A stretch of DNA of 64,000 nucleotides from positions 19,503,501 through 19,567,500 of the forward strand of contig NC_052474.1 in assembly GCF_009730915.1 (NCBI RefSeq). The letters run 5' to 3'. This DNA is from Dioscorea cayenensis subsp. rotundata. Its lineage: Eukaryota; Streptophyta; Magnoliopsida; Dioscoreales; Dioscoreaceae. Positions 49,661 through 61,077 of this stretch are shown in pieces (position 1 is the stretch's first letter; every line of letters starts with the position of its first letter). Under the pieces are notes generated by a model. It ran no database searches. It saw only the letters and a program-made list of their open reading frames with translations, and was not told the origin of the DNA. The translations under genes and the position numbers were made by a program.

Positions 49661-50588
49661 AAAACTAGTGTTATGCCCGAACTATGCACGGGAAAGATAA
49701 ACATATGTTAAAAATAACATTAACACACTACATAATTTTGAAACTTAAATAAGTATATTGTTTCTCAAATTTTTAACAGCAACAGGCCTCATCTAAATTT
49801 TAAAAATTATCTATAGATTCTCTCATTATTATCAAAATGATTCTCTAACTTCATTTTTAGTCAAATGAAATTAAAGTTGGAGAAAAATATTTATCTTTTA
49901 TAAATTAATAAAAAAAACACTATAATAAAATCATATGTAAAAGATGAATTATTCTACATATTATTTATAATTTGCTCTATTTAATAAATCATAATTAATT
50001 TTGAACTAAATTGTAAATACCTTTGTAGTTTAGCAAGGCAGACCCTCTAATAATTTGTAATTAATTTAATATTAAATTATAAATATTTTTATGTTGTTGT
50101 AATACAACCCCTCTAATGATCTACAATTAATTGAAGTTTATTTTTTCACTATATTTTTATATCAAAGTTTCATCAATTTTGAAATTATCAATATTTTTTT
50201 GAATTATAAATATTTTTGAAATTATAATTTGCTTTTAAGTTTTGGTACAAAATTAAAGATAATTATAAATATTTTAATATTGTTAAAATATTATATGATT
50301 TTGGCGGAAAAACTTTTAATGAGACTTGACTATGGGACTTTCCTACTTTAATATATACTAGTGTGTTATGGCTGCTAAAAACAACCCACTTTAATCTAAA
50401 TTTTAAATGTTATTTATTGATTCTCTCATTATTATAAACAATTCTCTAATTTTTCGGTTTTTAGTCAAATGAGTTAAAGTGATAAAAAAATATTTATTCT
50501 TAGTAAATTACTAAAATAACACCATAATAAAATTATATATAAATGATGAACTCATGCTACACTCATTTATAATTTGCTCTCTTCAATA
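49660..50588. repeat. AT-rich tandemly duplicated repeat, first copy and start of second
   Basis: Copy 1 (about 49665-50352) opens with ACTAGTGTTATGCCCGAACT and ends GGGACTTTCCTA with an ATATATACTAGTG junction. Copy 2 starts at about 50355, is interrupted at 50588 by the Copia element and continues at 54260-54570. Shared blocks include GATTCTCTCATTATTAT, TAATAAATCATAATTAATTT and TTTTGGTACAAAATTAAAGA. Family not identified; a Helitron is one possibility. Confidence 0.6.
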
Positions 50589-50773
50589 TGATAACTTAAA
50601 AGAAGAGATAAAGAAAACTACACACTTTATTCATAATCATTGAAGCCTTTATAAAGGCAAAATTCTATAAAGATAATCTCTACTAATTTGAGTTTTAATC
50701 AACACACAACTAACTTAAATATTTAAATCAAAGATTTCCTAACCAAACTAAAATAAACATCATTATCTTAACA
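50589..50773 (-). repeat. 3' LTR of the young Copia derivative
   Basis: 185 bases, TG...CA ends, followed by the polypurine tract (read on the minus strand). Four differences from its partner at 54075-54259. Confidence 0.9.
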
Positions 50774-53700
50774 CCCTCCCTTAAACTTATGTTTATCTCA
50801 TAAGTTTAAAGTTATTTCTCTTGCATGAATGCTTTCATACTCGATACACCGATCAATGCCCTGAGCTTATGAAAAGTAGCTATTTTGAGAGGCTTTGTAA
50901 ATAAATCAGCAATCTGATTTTTGCTTCTGCAGTAGATGAGATCAATAATTTTATCCTTTGTAAGATCTCGCAAGAAATGATATCTTACGTCAATATGTTT
51001 GCTTCTTCCATGAAAAACTGAATTCTTAGATAGCTTGATAGTTGAACTGTTATCGCAATATATTGGAGTCGAACCTTCTTGCTTTAATTGAAGTTCTTCA
51101 AGAATATTTCTTAACCACACTGCTTGAGAGGCACATGCTGTTGTTGCTACAAATTTGGCCTCAGTTGTGGAAAGAGTAACAATATGTTGCTTCTTTGATG
51201 ACCATGAGATAGCTCCAAAACCCATCATGAATACATAACTGGATGTGCTTTTCCGATCATCTAAATCTTCTGCATAATTAGTATATGTAAATCTAATCAA
51301 ATCTGACATCTCTCCTTTCTTGTTTAATTTTGCTTTGTATGCCCACTTTAAACCAATTGTTATTTGCACTTTGGGAAGTTCAGTCAATTCCCATGTTTTA
51401 TTTTTTTCAATGGATGCAATTTCATTATCTATAGTTTTTTTCCACTTTGAATGTTGGATAGCTTCTTCAAAAGATAAAGGATCACAATCTGAAAATAAAG
51501 CAAAGTGAGTAGCAAGGTCTTCTAGTTGAGTTGAAATCATGTTACTTCATAATCGCCATCAAGTCGGCTTTTTCGGACCCGAGTAATAGGGGATTTAGTT
51601 GATGTTTTTATTGCTTTGTTTGTGAAAGTTTATTAGTAATTGAGGCTTCGTTAGTTGAAATTTCTTGATGTTGGACTTGCTCTCCTTCTTCTTGGCTTCA
51701 TCACTAATTATAATTGAAGTAGGCTGCTTGCTCACTCCAATTCAAGTACTCTCCTCATCAAAAATAACATCCATACTCACCACAATTTTCTTTGTTAATG
51801 GATTATACAATTTAAAAAGCTTTTGGATATTTCACTAATCCCAAGAAAAAACACACTTTTTGCCCTTTATCATCAAGCTTCTTTCTTTTCTCATCTGGAA
51901 TATGTGCATATCGATACTGACCAAAAATCTGAAGTGATCTATTCTTTGGTCTTCTTCCACTCCATGCTTTCTTCGGTGTTTTGTTTTTGAACAACAAAAG
52001 TAGGACTTCTATTCAAGATATGAATGCTCGATTCATGCTACGGCCAAAAATTCTTTGGAATTACGCCCTTTGTTAACAAGGTTAGCATCATATTGAGGGA
52101 TGGTTCGATTTTTTCTTTACGATACACCGATACATTTGTTGTGGGAAATAGGAAAGTCGTGAGCTCTCTTCGGATGCCATGATAATTACAAAAACTTTCA
52201 AAGTCTTTTGAGCGATACTCTCCTCCACGATCGAGTGCTGAATTGTTTTAATAGAGCTTCCCGGTTTCACTTTGAACATATACCTTGAAGCTCTTAAATG
52301 CACTAAAAAGCTTACGATTTCTCCGTAAAAATAAACCCAAGTTTTTCCGAGAATAATCATCGGTGAAAAGTAATAAAATATCTTTTTACCTCCATTAGAA
52401 GTAGGATTTATTGGTCCACAAATATCGAGTGAACAAGTTCTAAAAACATCTTTTTGCTCTCAAGACTTTCCTTGAGAGAAAAGGAGTACGATGTTGTTTG
52501 CCAACAACACACTCTTTCACAAACTTGGGAGGGAATAGTGATTTTTAGGAAGCCTTATCACTATATCTTTTTCTTGTAGTGTCTTCAATCCACTAAAGCT
52601 CATGTGACTATACCGAAAATGCCATAGCCATGAAGAGTCTTTTGTTTTAGCTATCAAACAAGGTTGAGCACATTTCAATCTTTATAGGAAACAACCTGTT
52701 TGAACTCATGGGCACAATTCCAATTGTACCTCTACAAGGATCATATATTTCACAAGTACCATTTTGAATAGTAATTGTATATCCCTTTTTCTTGCAACGC
52801 TGACCCGACTTAGTAAGTTACTTTTTCAAGTCAGGGAACATAAAAAAACATTAGAAATTTTTTTCTACCAAACCATTCTTGGTTTTTTATATTAATATCA
52901 CCCTTTTCCCATCACATTCACCGTAGAAGCAATCTCAAAAAGCTAACGATAGAGTGAAAATCTTCATTTAAGTAAGAAAAAGAAGGACTTACTTCCACAC
53001 ATATGGTTGCTACAACCCAGGTGTCCACAAAACCAAATATCTGACTTGTGAGATTCCTGACTATCTTGAATTGCCATTAGCAAAGTCTCCGCTTCTTTAT
53101 TTTTCAGCAAAAATTTGACTTTTTCTCCTTTGTCTTTTGTCATTAGGTAGCTTGGTATAACATTCGAGCAGTAATGACCAAATCGATGACATCTAAAACA
53201 CTCAATTTTTAGATTTATCAAATTGTTGACCTCGTCCTCTTCCTTTACTTTGTAGATAAGCATCATCAGTATTTCCGTTGCCACTTCTGTAGCCTCTATC
53301 TGCTCTTCCTCTTCCTTTACTTCCACCTCTGCCGTAATATTGAGAAGTTGTTGGTTGTAGAGGCCTTCAAAGCTTGCTCCTCAACAATAAAATTACGGTT
53401 GATCTTACGTTCAGTGAACTAATAAAGAGCTTTTGAAGTTCATCGATTGAGAGTGCATCTATGTCCTTTGATTCTTCAATTGAGCAAACTATGTAGTCAA
53501 ATTTTCTTTGCATCAAAGATCGCAATATCTTTTTCAACAATAGTGACATCATCCATCTTCTCCCCATGAAACCGCATATTATTGGCCAATCCCATGGTTC
53601 TTGCAAAATAGTTGTTAACAGATTCTCCATCCTTCATTTGTAGATTTTCAAAATCCCTTCTCAAGGCTTGAAGTTATGCACGCTTCACCTTTGATGAGCC

Positions 53701-54074
53701 TTGATATTTTTTCTTCATCGAATCCCATATATCCTTGGAGGTTTCTTTGCAAAGAATCGTCTCCAAAATAGATCGATCGATGGCTCGAAATAAATAATTC
53801 TTAGCCTTCAAGTCTTTTTAACTTTGATGCCTCAAGTTCCTTCCATTGCTGTACATGAGGTACTACTCCATCATCCGGTTTTGCCACTCCGAATTCAACA
53901 ATATTCCAATACTCCTTGGATTTTTAAGAAATTTTTCCATCAACATGCTCCGATGATCGTGAGTGACCATCAAAGCGTGGAATAGATGGTTGCACGAAAG
54001 TTGTCTGCGAGACATTGTGAATTTCTTCACTACACCCTCTCCCTTTTGTTGAAAACCTCGGCTCTTGATACCAC

Positions 54075-54259
54075 TGATAACTTAAAAGAAGAGATGAAGA
54101 AAGCTGCACACTTTATTCATAATCATTGAAGCCTTTATAAAGGCAAAATTCTAAAAAGATAATCTCTACTAATTTGAGTTTTAATCAACACACAACTAAC
54201 TTAAATATTTAAATCAAAGATTTCCTAACCAAACTAAAATAAACATCATTATCTTAACA
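54075..54259 (-). repeat. 5' LTR of the young Copia derivative
   Basis: 185 bases, partner of 50589-50773; adjoins the tRNA-Met-type primer-binding site and the right-hand CAATA duplication. Confidence 0.9.
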
Positions 54260-54570
54260 CAATAAATCATAATTAATTTAGGACTAAATTGTTCTAATAA
54301 TTTCTAATTAATTTAGAACTAAATTACAAATATTTTCATATTATTGTAATACAACCCTCTAATAATCTATAATTGAAGTTAATATTTCAACAATATTTTT
54401 ATATCAAAATTTTCATCAAATTTTGAAATTATCAATACTTTTTTGAATTATAAATATTTTTAAAATTATAATTTGCTTTTAAAATTTTGGTACAAAATTA
54501 AAGATCATTTTTAATGAGAGCTTGACACATGGCATGAGACTTTCCTAATGTTAATATACATAGATATAGA
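54260..54570. repeat. Continuation of the second AT-rich repeat copy
   Basis: Picks up copy 2 of the tandem repeat exactly at the Copia target duplication and matches about 49983-50345, with small deletions. Confidence 0.6.
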
Positions 54571-54984
54571 TATGATATAGATATTATATAAATATCAAAG
54601 TTAATTATGATAAATAAATTAGAATATAAATTAATTTATAATATATAAGCACACATATAGATTTATATCTAAGGTAATAAATCCGTATACATATGTTTCA
54701 AAGTATTATTAATAAATCATATATGATTTTTTTTATATATAAATAAATGGTAAGTGTAAAGTTAAAGAAATGCACAGGTATGGAGTTAACATCTCAACAC
54801 ATTTGTGCTTTCACTTTATGTAGAATTTTTACTTTACGTAAAAGATGTAATGGAAATAGGCTAAGAGGTCATTACCAATTAATTATTATTATTGTTGTAA
54901 AAAAAAAATACCAGTAAAGACCCTGAAGGCCCAAAACAAATCCAATGGGCCAGATTTGGAAATAATTGAATCGTAGAAACCCAA
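54571..54984. other. Upstream region of TFCB
   Basis: AT-rich; no clear TATA element identified. No gene seen. Confidence 0.35.
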
Positions 54985-55089
54985 ACCAACCCTTCTGTCT
55001 TCTTCTTCACCAATCCTGTCAAAGAGGATTTGGACTTCTTTTGAAAACTCAAACCCTAAATCTCCGAAAGGGGACCAAGCAGTGACGAG
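54985..55089 (+). other. Putative 5' UTR exon of TFCB
   Basis: Pyrimidine-rich leader-like sequence ending at a good donor (GACGAG|GTACGAG). The next acceptor, TTTTGTTCAG at 55882-55891, lies 13 bases before the TFCB start codon, so the leader intron would be about 800 bases. A CT microsatellite follows the donor (about 55104-55128). Confidence 0.5.
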
Positions 55090-55904
55090 GTACGAGATTG
55101 ATCTCTCTCTCTCTCTCTCTCTCTCTCTGTAGGGGTAATTCTCTCTATCAACCTGTTTTCTTAGCAAAGATCATTTTTTTTTAAAAAATTTTTTATAAAT
55201 ATAGTTTCATTCCGCGCCAATTGCTCGATTTCTGCTTGTTTTTCAGTTTATTGATATCAAATTTGTATTTGGACTAATAATCAAGAGTAATTCCAACACA
55301 AAGAGGCATCTTTGCTTCTGTTTTTCAAGCAATTTGATTTAGCCATGGACTAACTATCAATGTTTTTCAAAGAGAGCTTCTCCACCATTAGAATTTATAG
55401 AAATGTGCTAACAATTAGATCACATTGTATGATGATCAAGAGGAATTTTAACACAAAGATCTATTTGCTTGTGTTTATTCAACAATTTGATGTTTTTCAA
55501 GGACAGCTTCTCCACCATTAGAATTTTTTACCTTGTATGATGATCCAGAGGAATTTTAGCACAATGACCTATTTGTTTGTGCTCATTCAGCTATTTGATC
55601 AATGTTTCAAGGATAGGATAGGATAATTTCTCCACCATTAGAATTTATAAAAATATTTTCTAACAATTAGCTCACATTGTATGATGATCAAGAGGAAATT
55701 TTAACTCAGAGACATCTTTGCTTGTGTTTATTCACCAATTTGCTCAAGGGTAGCTTCGCCATCGTTGGAATTTATATAGAAAATATTTTAACAATGACCT
55801 AGTGTTGTATGATGGTAACAGAATAAACATTATACATTTGTAAAAAAACATAATTTGTTTAGTATGGACTAATGATCAATGTTTTGTTCAGGTTTCAAAG
55901 TGGA

Positions 55905-56015
55905 ATGGCATCGGCGCTTCAGTTGCCGGTTGATGACTCGGTTCTTTTTCAAGTCTCTCACGCCAACATCAAGTCTTTCTCCACCGAACTCCGCTTATCC
56001 CTTCAGGCTCGTTTC

Positions 56016-56052
<37 letters not shown>

Positions 56053-59000
56053 GAACTTCTGGTTGTGCTTTCTTTTAGACGACTATCGAGTCTGTGAAAG
56101 AGAAACTTTGGAGGAAATGCGGCACTTCTGTTGCCTCCATGCTCCTCCAACTCTTTGATGACTCTGGTTCCAAGATCTGTGACCTCACTGATGATTCCCG
56201 ACCTCTTGGCTTCTTCTCCCCTCATGATGGGTAGGTCATTTTGTTTTCTTGGGGTATGGTGATATCTATGGTTTCATCTGCTTGCTATGCTTGAAGGTAT
56301 CGGTTGCATATCGTGGATCTTGATCCCTCATCACTAACTTCTGGTGGATGGCTGGAGGACACTTCTCTTGTTGAGAAGTACACCATCTCTGAGGAGGCAT
56401 ATGACAAGCTTGACAGTGAGTTGGCTCGATCTTTAGCATCTGATTATGAATATGAATATTAAGTAAGAGTAGGGGAGAGTGCTATGTTTAGCTCAAGTGT
56501 CTGGTATGCTAATCTCTGTATAATTTTCAAACATGTTACTTGGTGTGCTTGCTTGTAAATGGCTCAATTTTTTTCATAAGTTATGTATAATGGTTCCATA
56601 TTTTGGTCTCATATTTTTCCTCTTATTGAAAATTCAGATAACTTTAGGAAATTCAAGGAGAAGATGGCTTCTCAACATGCAACTGGAAATCAAAATAAAG
56701 TAGGTTTCACTGTTTGTTTTGTAATTTATTTGTATGGACTTATTTATAACATTTTCTATGCTTCATGGCTGTTGAGTAAAGTGGTTCCTCAATGGTTGTC
56801 TGATAAATTCTGCCCGCTTAAGTATGTTATTTTACTATTTACCATGGTTGTCTTTGCATCTCCAGCTTCTGTTTTGTTTCATTTTGTGGCGTTCCTATTA
56901 TGTGTCATGCTTATACTAATTCCAACTGTCTATGTTTTCCCGCATCTCCTGATTATTTTTTTATTGGTTTCTGTAGCTTTCAGACAACTACATGGAAGAC
57001 TTATGTGCTAATATCAAGGTATATTCCATTCTATAGGACTTCATCTTTTGATCTCTAGTTTTATTTTGCTAGGAAGCACACATGTTCCTTGTTCAAACTT
57101 CATTTTTTATTGATGATAATTTACTCTATTTCATTAGTCCTATATGAAAGCACACCATTTGATTGTCTTGTCCGTGTGGTTATCATTTACCTATCCCCAT
57201 CATGTATGTTATGGTAAATAGTTTTGGCCCCTATTTTTCTTCACTTCAAATCATTGTCACTTTCATTTATTTTCCACTTCACTGTGGTAGTCATGCGCAA
57301 CCTTTCTAGATTCAGCTTTAGGGGGTGTTTGGATAGAGGGGAATAAGAGCAAATTATGTTAAGGCATCAAAAGGCCTTAATACCTCATTATATTCCTTTT
57401 AGTATCTTAGATGGAAAGAAAGAATAAGAAGAAACAAGGAATAGGTGTTTGGGAGTAGAGTGAGGTGCGTATTTGGATTGAAGAGATTTTTTCTCCAATT
57501 TTGATATTTTTACCCTCTATTTCAGATGATTGATATACATTGAGGTAACAACAATTATTATAGCTATGATTTTCATTATCATTATATTTATATTAGTATA
57601 ATGAATGTATTATCATTAATATATTTATTTTTACTAATAGTAGTATTACTATTTTAATTATTATAAATGTTATCATAATGGAATTTTTTTATTATTTAAA
57701 AAAACCTAATTATTATTGAATATATATTATATGATAGAAAAAGAAAATAGAGAGAAAAAAATAGGGGATATGATGTGAGAAGAATTTTTCCTATACTTCT
57801 TAGTCCAGATTTAGTTACTCCTGGATGCGGTGGAACTAGCTTAATCCTGTTTGAGCCTCCTTATTTCTCCGAGAGAGGATTAAGCTTTACTGGGGGTTTT
57901 TGGCAAAAATTTTGAAATTTCAAAGAGGATGAAGAGGCCTAATCGACCCCTTAATCCTCCATCCAAACACCCCTTAAAAATTAAGTTCTTTTTATAGCCA
58001 TGATGGTATCAACAAGTTCTGGGAGTTTGAATATGTCAGCAAATATACTTGCAATATGTAACTTTTAAAAGGTTTTTCTTTGTAATGTTTTATGCAATAT
58101 ATATGAAGTCGATCGATACCAGCTGATATACTAAAATTTGATCTGTTATTGTCTTCACCACTTGATGTAGGTTGGAGATAGATGTCAAATTGAACCTGGG
58201 GAGAAAAGGGGAGTTGTAAAGTTTGTTGGCAAAGCTGAGACTGCAGGACATGGATACTGGGTGGGAATTCAATATGATGAGCCTCTAGGGAAACATGATG
58301 GGACGTACGTAGCATTTCTTCTTATGTGATACATTTGTTATCAAATTATTAATGTCATCGATCTTTTCCTTTATTGTAATTTTATTTTTTTCAATTTTAT
58401 GCTGCAATTAGTCTCTGTAGCATATCAGCAGGTGACCTAGAGTTTTCATGATTATCATTATTGCCTTAGCATTGAGCATGCTTATCATATGAATCATTGT
58501 GCACAATTTTTATAGTAATATCAATTTGTTAGGTTTCAAGGTAATAGGAATGTATTTTCATCGCATGTTTCTGATATGTGGTAACTTTAAGTTCAAGCAC
58601 AACATGGATGCATACTCATACTTATGTATACGCCTAACATGAAAGCCCATCTTGGACTTATAACTTTAGTTTACGTAATTGACTTGCATTCAATTGTGAA
58701 TGCAATGTAAAATTCAGACCATAACAGTATATGTCATGCTACAGTGACAGTCTGATCTATGCTTGACCTTTGAAGGACTATGGAGCGTACAGCTACATGG
58801 TTTTGTATTCATGCGAGAAACCAGCTTAGTTAATTATGCTCTGCGTAATCTATGTGGTTGATTGGATTTTGTAAAGGCGCTGTGTAATATTAATTTTCAG
58901 GAACTTGTTTGGAGTCTACTCGATGTCAAGCATTATAAATATTAGTTTAGAATTCTGTATGCTATTATATGCATCTAATACATCACTTTGTCCTTGTCCC

Positions 59001-60204
59001 TGAAATCTATTATGTTGGAGATGCTGCAGTGTGAAAGGAAAACGCTATTTTGATTGTCCTCCACAACATGGTGCTTTACTTAGGCCAGACAAAGTAAAGG
59101 TATGCTTTCTGTAGTAAAATTCATATTTCTTTTGATGACTTTTGGTGAAGTTAATTAAAGCATCAGGTGTTCTAAACATGGCTTTAAAATCTAAGCCATG
59201 TGGGTTCTTTAGAGTAGTAACCATGGTCTTTCTTGTTATTTTTCGCAATGTTAACAAAACTCACTTGTCTTAACTGAGATTCTGAAGGATGTTGTGGATT
59301 CTACAAACAACAAGTAGAAGTCAGTGTAATTTTCTTTTACAGTTTGTCACTTAGGTTTGCTTTGCTATTCTTGTCTTGAGAAGGCCACTTTAGAGCCTGT
59401 CAACCACAAAAGCCCATGTTGCCTGAGCCCCCCAGCAATGGTTCCCAACATGAATATGTGTTGCATGCATATATTTTGCATGTATGTACACATAGGGGTC
59501 GCATTTAGATGGGGATATTTTCATCATCTTGTAAAAGTGAGTGATTTGTATATGTGGGGTTGGGAACATACATTTATGATCAACCCACTTCAATAGTCCT
59601 TTTGTATCATATTTATTCATGGCATTAACTTAATGATGCAGTATGCATGTGCTGTTAGTTAAGTAATTTATTTTATTTATTTATTTTTTTCATATGATAT
59701 GATGTCTACATATATTTAGAGATAGTTTGTATCTTCACTGTCTATTTCAAAATAAAACTGGATTACTTCAAACCGTAATAGCCAGATTTAGTTATAAAAC
59801 GAGTTCATCAGCACATCACAACAAGAATGCTATGACAAGACCAAGAACTTAGTTATAAAACGAGTTCATCAGCACATCACAACAAGAATGCTATGACAAG
59901 ACCAAGAACTTAAATTGAATTTGAGACCTTTATTGTGTGGGATGGTTAAGCGCATGACCGAACATTTTCCATTCTGATGACATGATGGAAACATTTGTTC
60001 TATGATCTATCATTGTACTATGGTTTTCTCCATATAACCGAAACTGTCAAAAGACGACAATCTTATAATTTTACCTGTATTGAATGCTTTACTAAGATCT
60101 TTATATTATACATTCTTATTACTGATAGAGAGGTATTACTTTCTCTTCTTTTTCAGGTCGGCAACTTCCCTGAGAGAGATCCATTCGACGAGGAGGAAAT
60201 ATGA
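55905..60204 (+). CDS. TFCB: Tubulin-folding cofactor B
   Basis: Eight exons: 55905-56006, 56079-56230, 56297-56415, 56638-56699, 56977-57018, 58171-58304, 59030-59099, 60157-60204; 729 bases, 242 residues. The N-terminal ubiquitin-like domain (about 10-90) has IESVKEKLWRKCGTS and DDSRPLGFFSPHDG. The C-terminal CAP-Gly domain (about 160-225) has GVVKFVGKAETAGHGYWVGI, QYDEPLGKHDGTVKG and CPPQHGALLRPDKVKVG. The protein ends DEEEI, like plant and animal TBCB, whose acidic tail recognises tubulin and TBCE. Known role: alpha-tubulin folding and heterodimer assembly in the cytosol. The first coding intron must start GC (CTTCAG|GCTCGT) to keep the family sequence SLQ-TTIESV; every GT choice breaks the frame. 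Length and domains are normal. Confidence 0.93.
56007..56078 (+). other. Probable GC-AG intron with CT microsatellite in TFCB
   Basis: 72-base intron with GC at its 5' end, a (TC)n run of about 13 units (56021-56047) and acceptor TTCTTTTAG. Joining at these points gives a phase-0 junction and the conserved protein. The only nearby GT (CTC|GTTTCC) shifts the frame. Confidence 0.7.
57321..57973. mobile_element. Tourist-like (PIF/Harbinger) MITE in TFCB intron 5
   Basis: The termini are GGGGGTGTTTGGATAGAGG and, inverted, GGGGTGTTTGGATGGAGG. They are flanked by TTA at 57318-57320 and 57974-57976. Length is 653 bp with a non-coding interior. Same family style as the element at 1169-2038. Confidence 0.75.
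59788..59911 (+). repeat. Perfect 61-bp tandem duplication in the last TFCB intron
   Basis: TTAGTTATAAAACGAG begins at 59788 and again at 59849; the 61-base units appear identical by eye and end AAGACCAAGAACTTA. No coding effect is expected because it lies in the intron. Confidence 0.9.
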
Positions 60205-60990
60205 AGCATCATGGTGTACACAAAGCATTTTTCTTGCACTACAAACATGCTACTAAAATTTTCATGTGTCCTATTTTTTTCCAGCTCCTTCCTTCACTGA
60301 TTTCTCATAACTGCCTGGATTAATTCCTCATGTTGTCCATTTATATGATGTTCACTGGAAGTCAACAATCTCATGCTGTGTATTTATATTTCCTTTAATT
60401 TCATATTAATGGCCTCTGATGAGTTTTCTTGAATTCAATACCCATCCTGCAACAATTCACCATCCAATTTACATATTTTTACCTTTGTGACATTTTTTTC
60501 TTTTTTGGTGCAATACTCTGGATAATCTCTCTAATGAAGTTAATTTGTTTATATGGTTCTTTTAATTTAATTTGTCCTTAGAAGGCTTCCTGTATTTTAA
60601 CATATTGTGAAATTGTAAGTCATTCCCTTCTAATATAATTTGTTCTTAGAAGGTCCTATTATATTTTACATGTTAAAATACATGGATTTTTTAAGGACTA
60701 AAATATATTAGAGGAATCAAGGGACTAAATTGAATATTTTATTTTATTTTTTTATCTTGATGTTCATATCATGAGTTGTTCACTTGTTTGTAGCCAATTA
60801 CCTTTCGCAGAAAACTCATCAAACATGTTAATATTTGCAAATTTGTGGCAGATCTAATTAAAACCTTTTTAATTACTGTTTTAATAATTCTTAATTTTCT
60901 TTTGTTTTTTGGGAAATGATTTGTTTTTGTACTAAAATGTAAAAATCAAACTTTTGAAGGACTGTTTTGTAAGATGGCAAGCAAGGTAGG
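60205..60990. other. Intergenic between TFCB and UBLCP1
   Basis: TFCB 3' UTR followed by AT-rich sequence with paired GAAGG...TATATTTTA-type blocks near 60580-60680 that look like an old repeat. No gene seen. Confidence 0.4.
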
Positions 60991-60998
60991 TATAAATA
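60991..60998 (+). promoter_or_regulatory. TATA box of UBLCP1
   Basis: TATAAATA, an exact plant consensus, 87 bases before the ATG at 61078. A transcription start about 30 bases downstream would fall after the alternative ATG at 61009, which argues for the 61078 start. Confidence 0.6.
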
Positions 60999-61077
60999 TG
61001 GGTTTAGGGTGGGATGGATTGGGAGAGGAACTGTGCCGAAGTCGTGGCGAGGGGTTGTGAAGAGCGAGAGAGGAGCG

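Larger units (their letters stand above)
50589..54259 (-). mobile_element. Young LTR-flanked Copia derivative with RT core deleted, 3671 bp
   Basis: Both LTRs are 185 bases (50589-50773, 54075-54259) and differ at four positions by eye. A perfect CAATA target duplication flanks the element (50584-50588, 54260-54264). The primer-binding site TGGTATCAAGAGCC (54074 downward) matches initiator tRNA-Met with one extra base. The polypurine tract is AAGGGAGGG. Coding order on the minus strand: gag (about 53950-53000, knuckle IECFRCHRFGHYCSN), protease remnant (CSNHMCGS), integrase pieces (52400-51800), then an open 242-codon frame (51540-50812). In that frame the start of reverse transcriptase (KWAYKAKLNKKGEMS) jumps straight to RNase H (DLIRFTYTNYAEDLDDRKST). 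The catalytic core of RT is missing, as are parts of integrase, so it must have moved using enzymes from a relative. Confidence 0.9.

Noticed and set aside
56583..57011. Plus-strand 142-codon hydrophobic frame in TFCB
   Set aside because: Spans exon 4, intron 4 and exon 5; the hydrophobic look comes from T-rich intron sequence.
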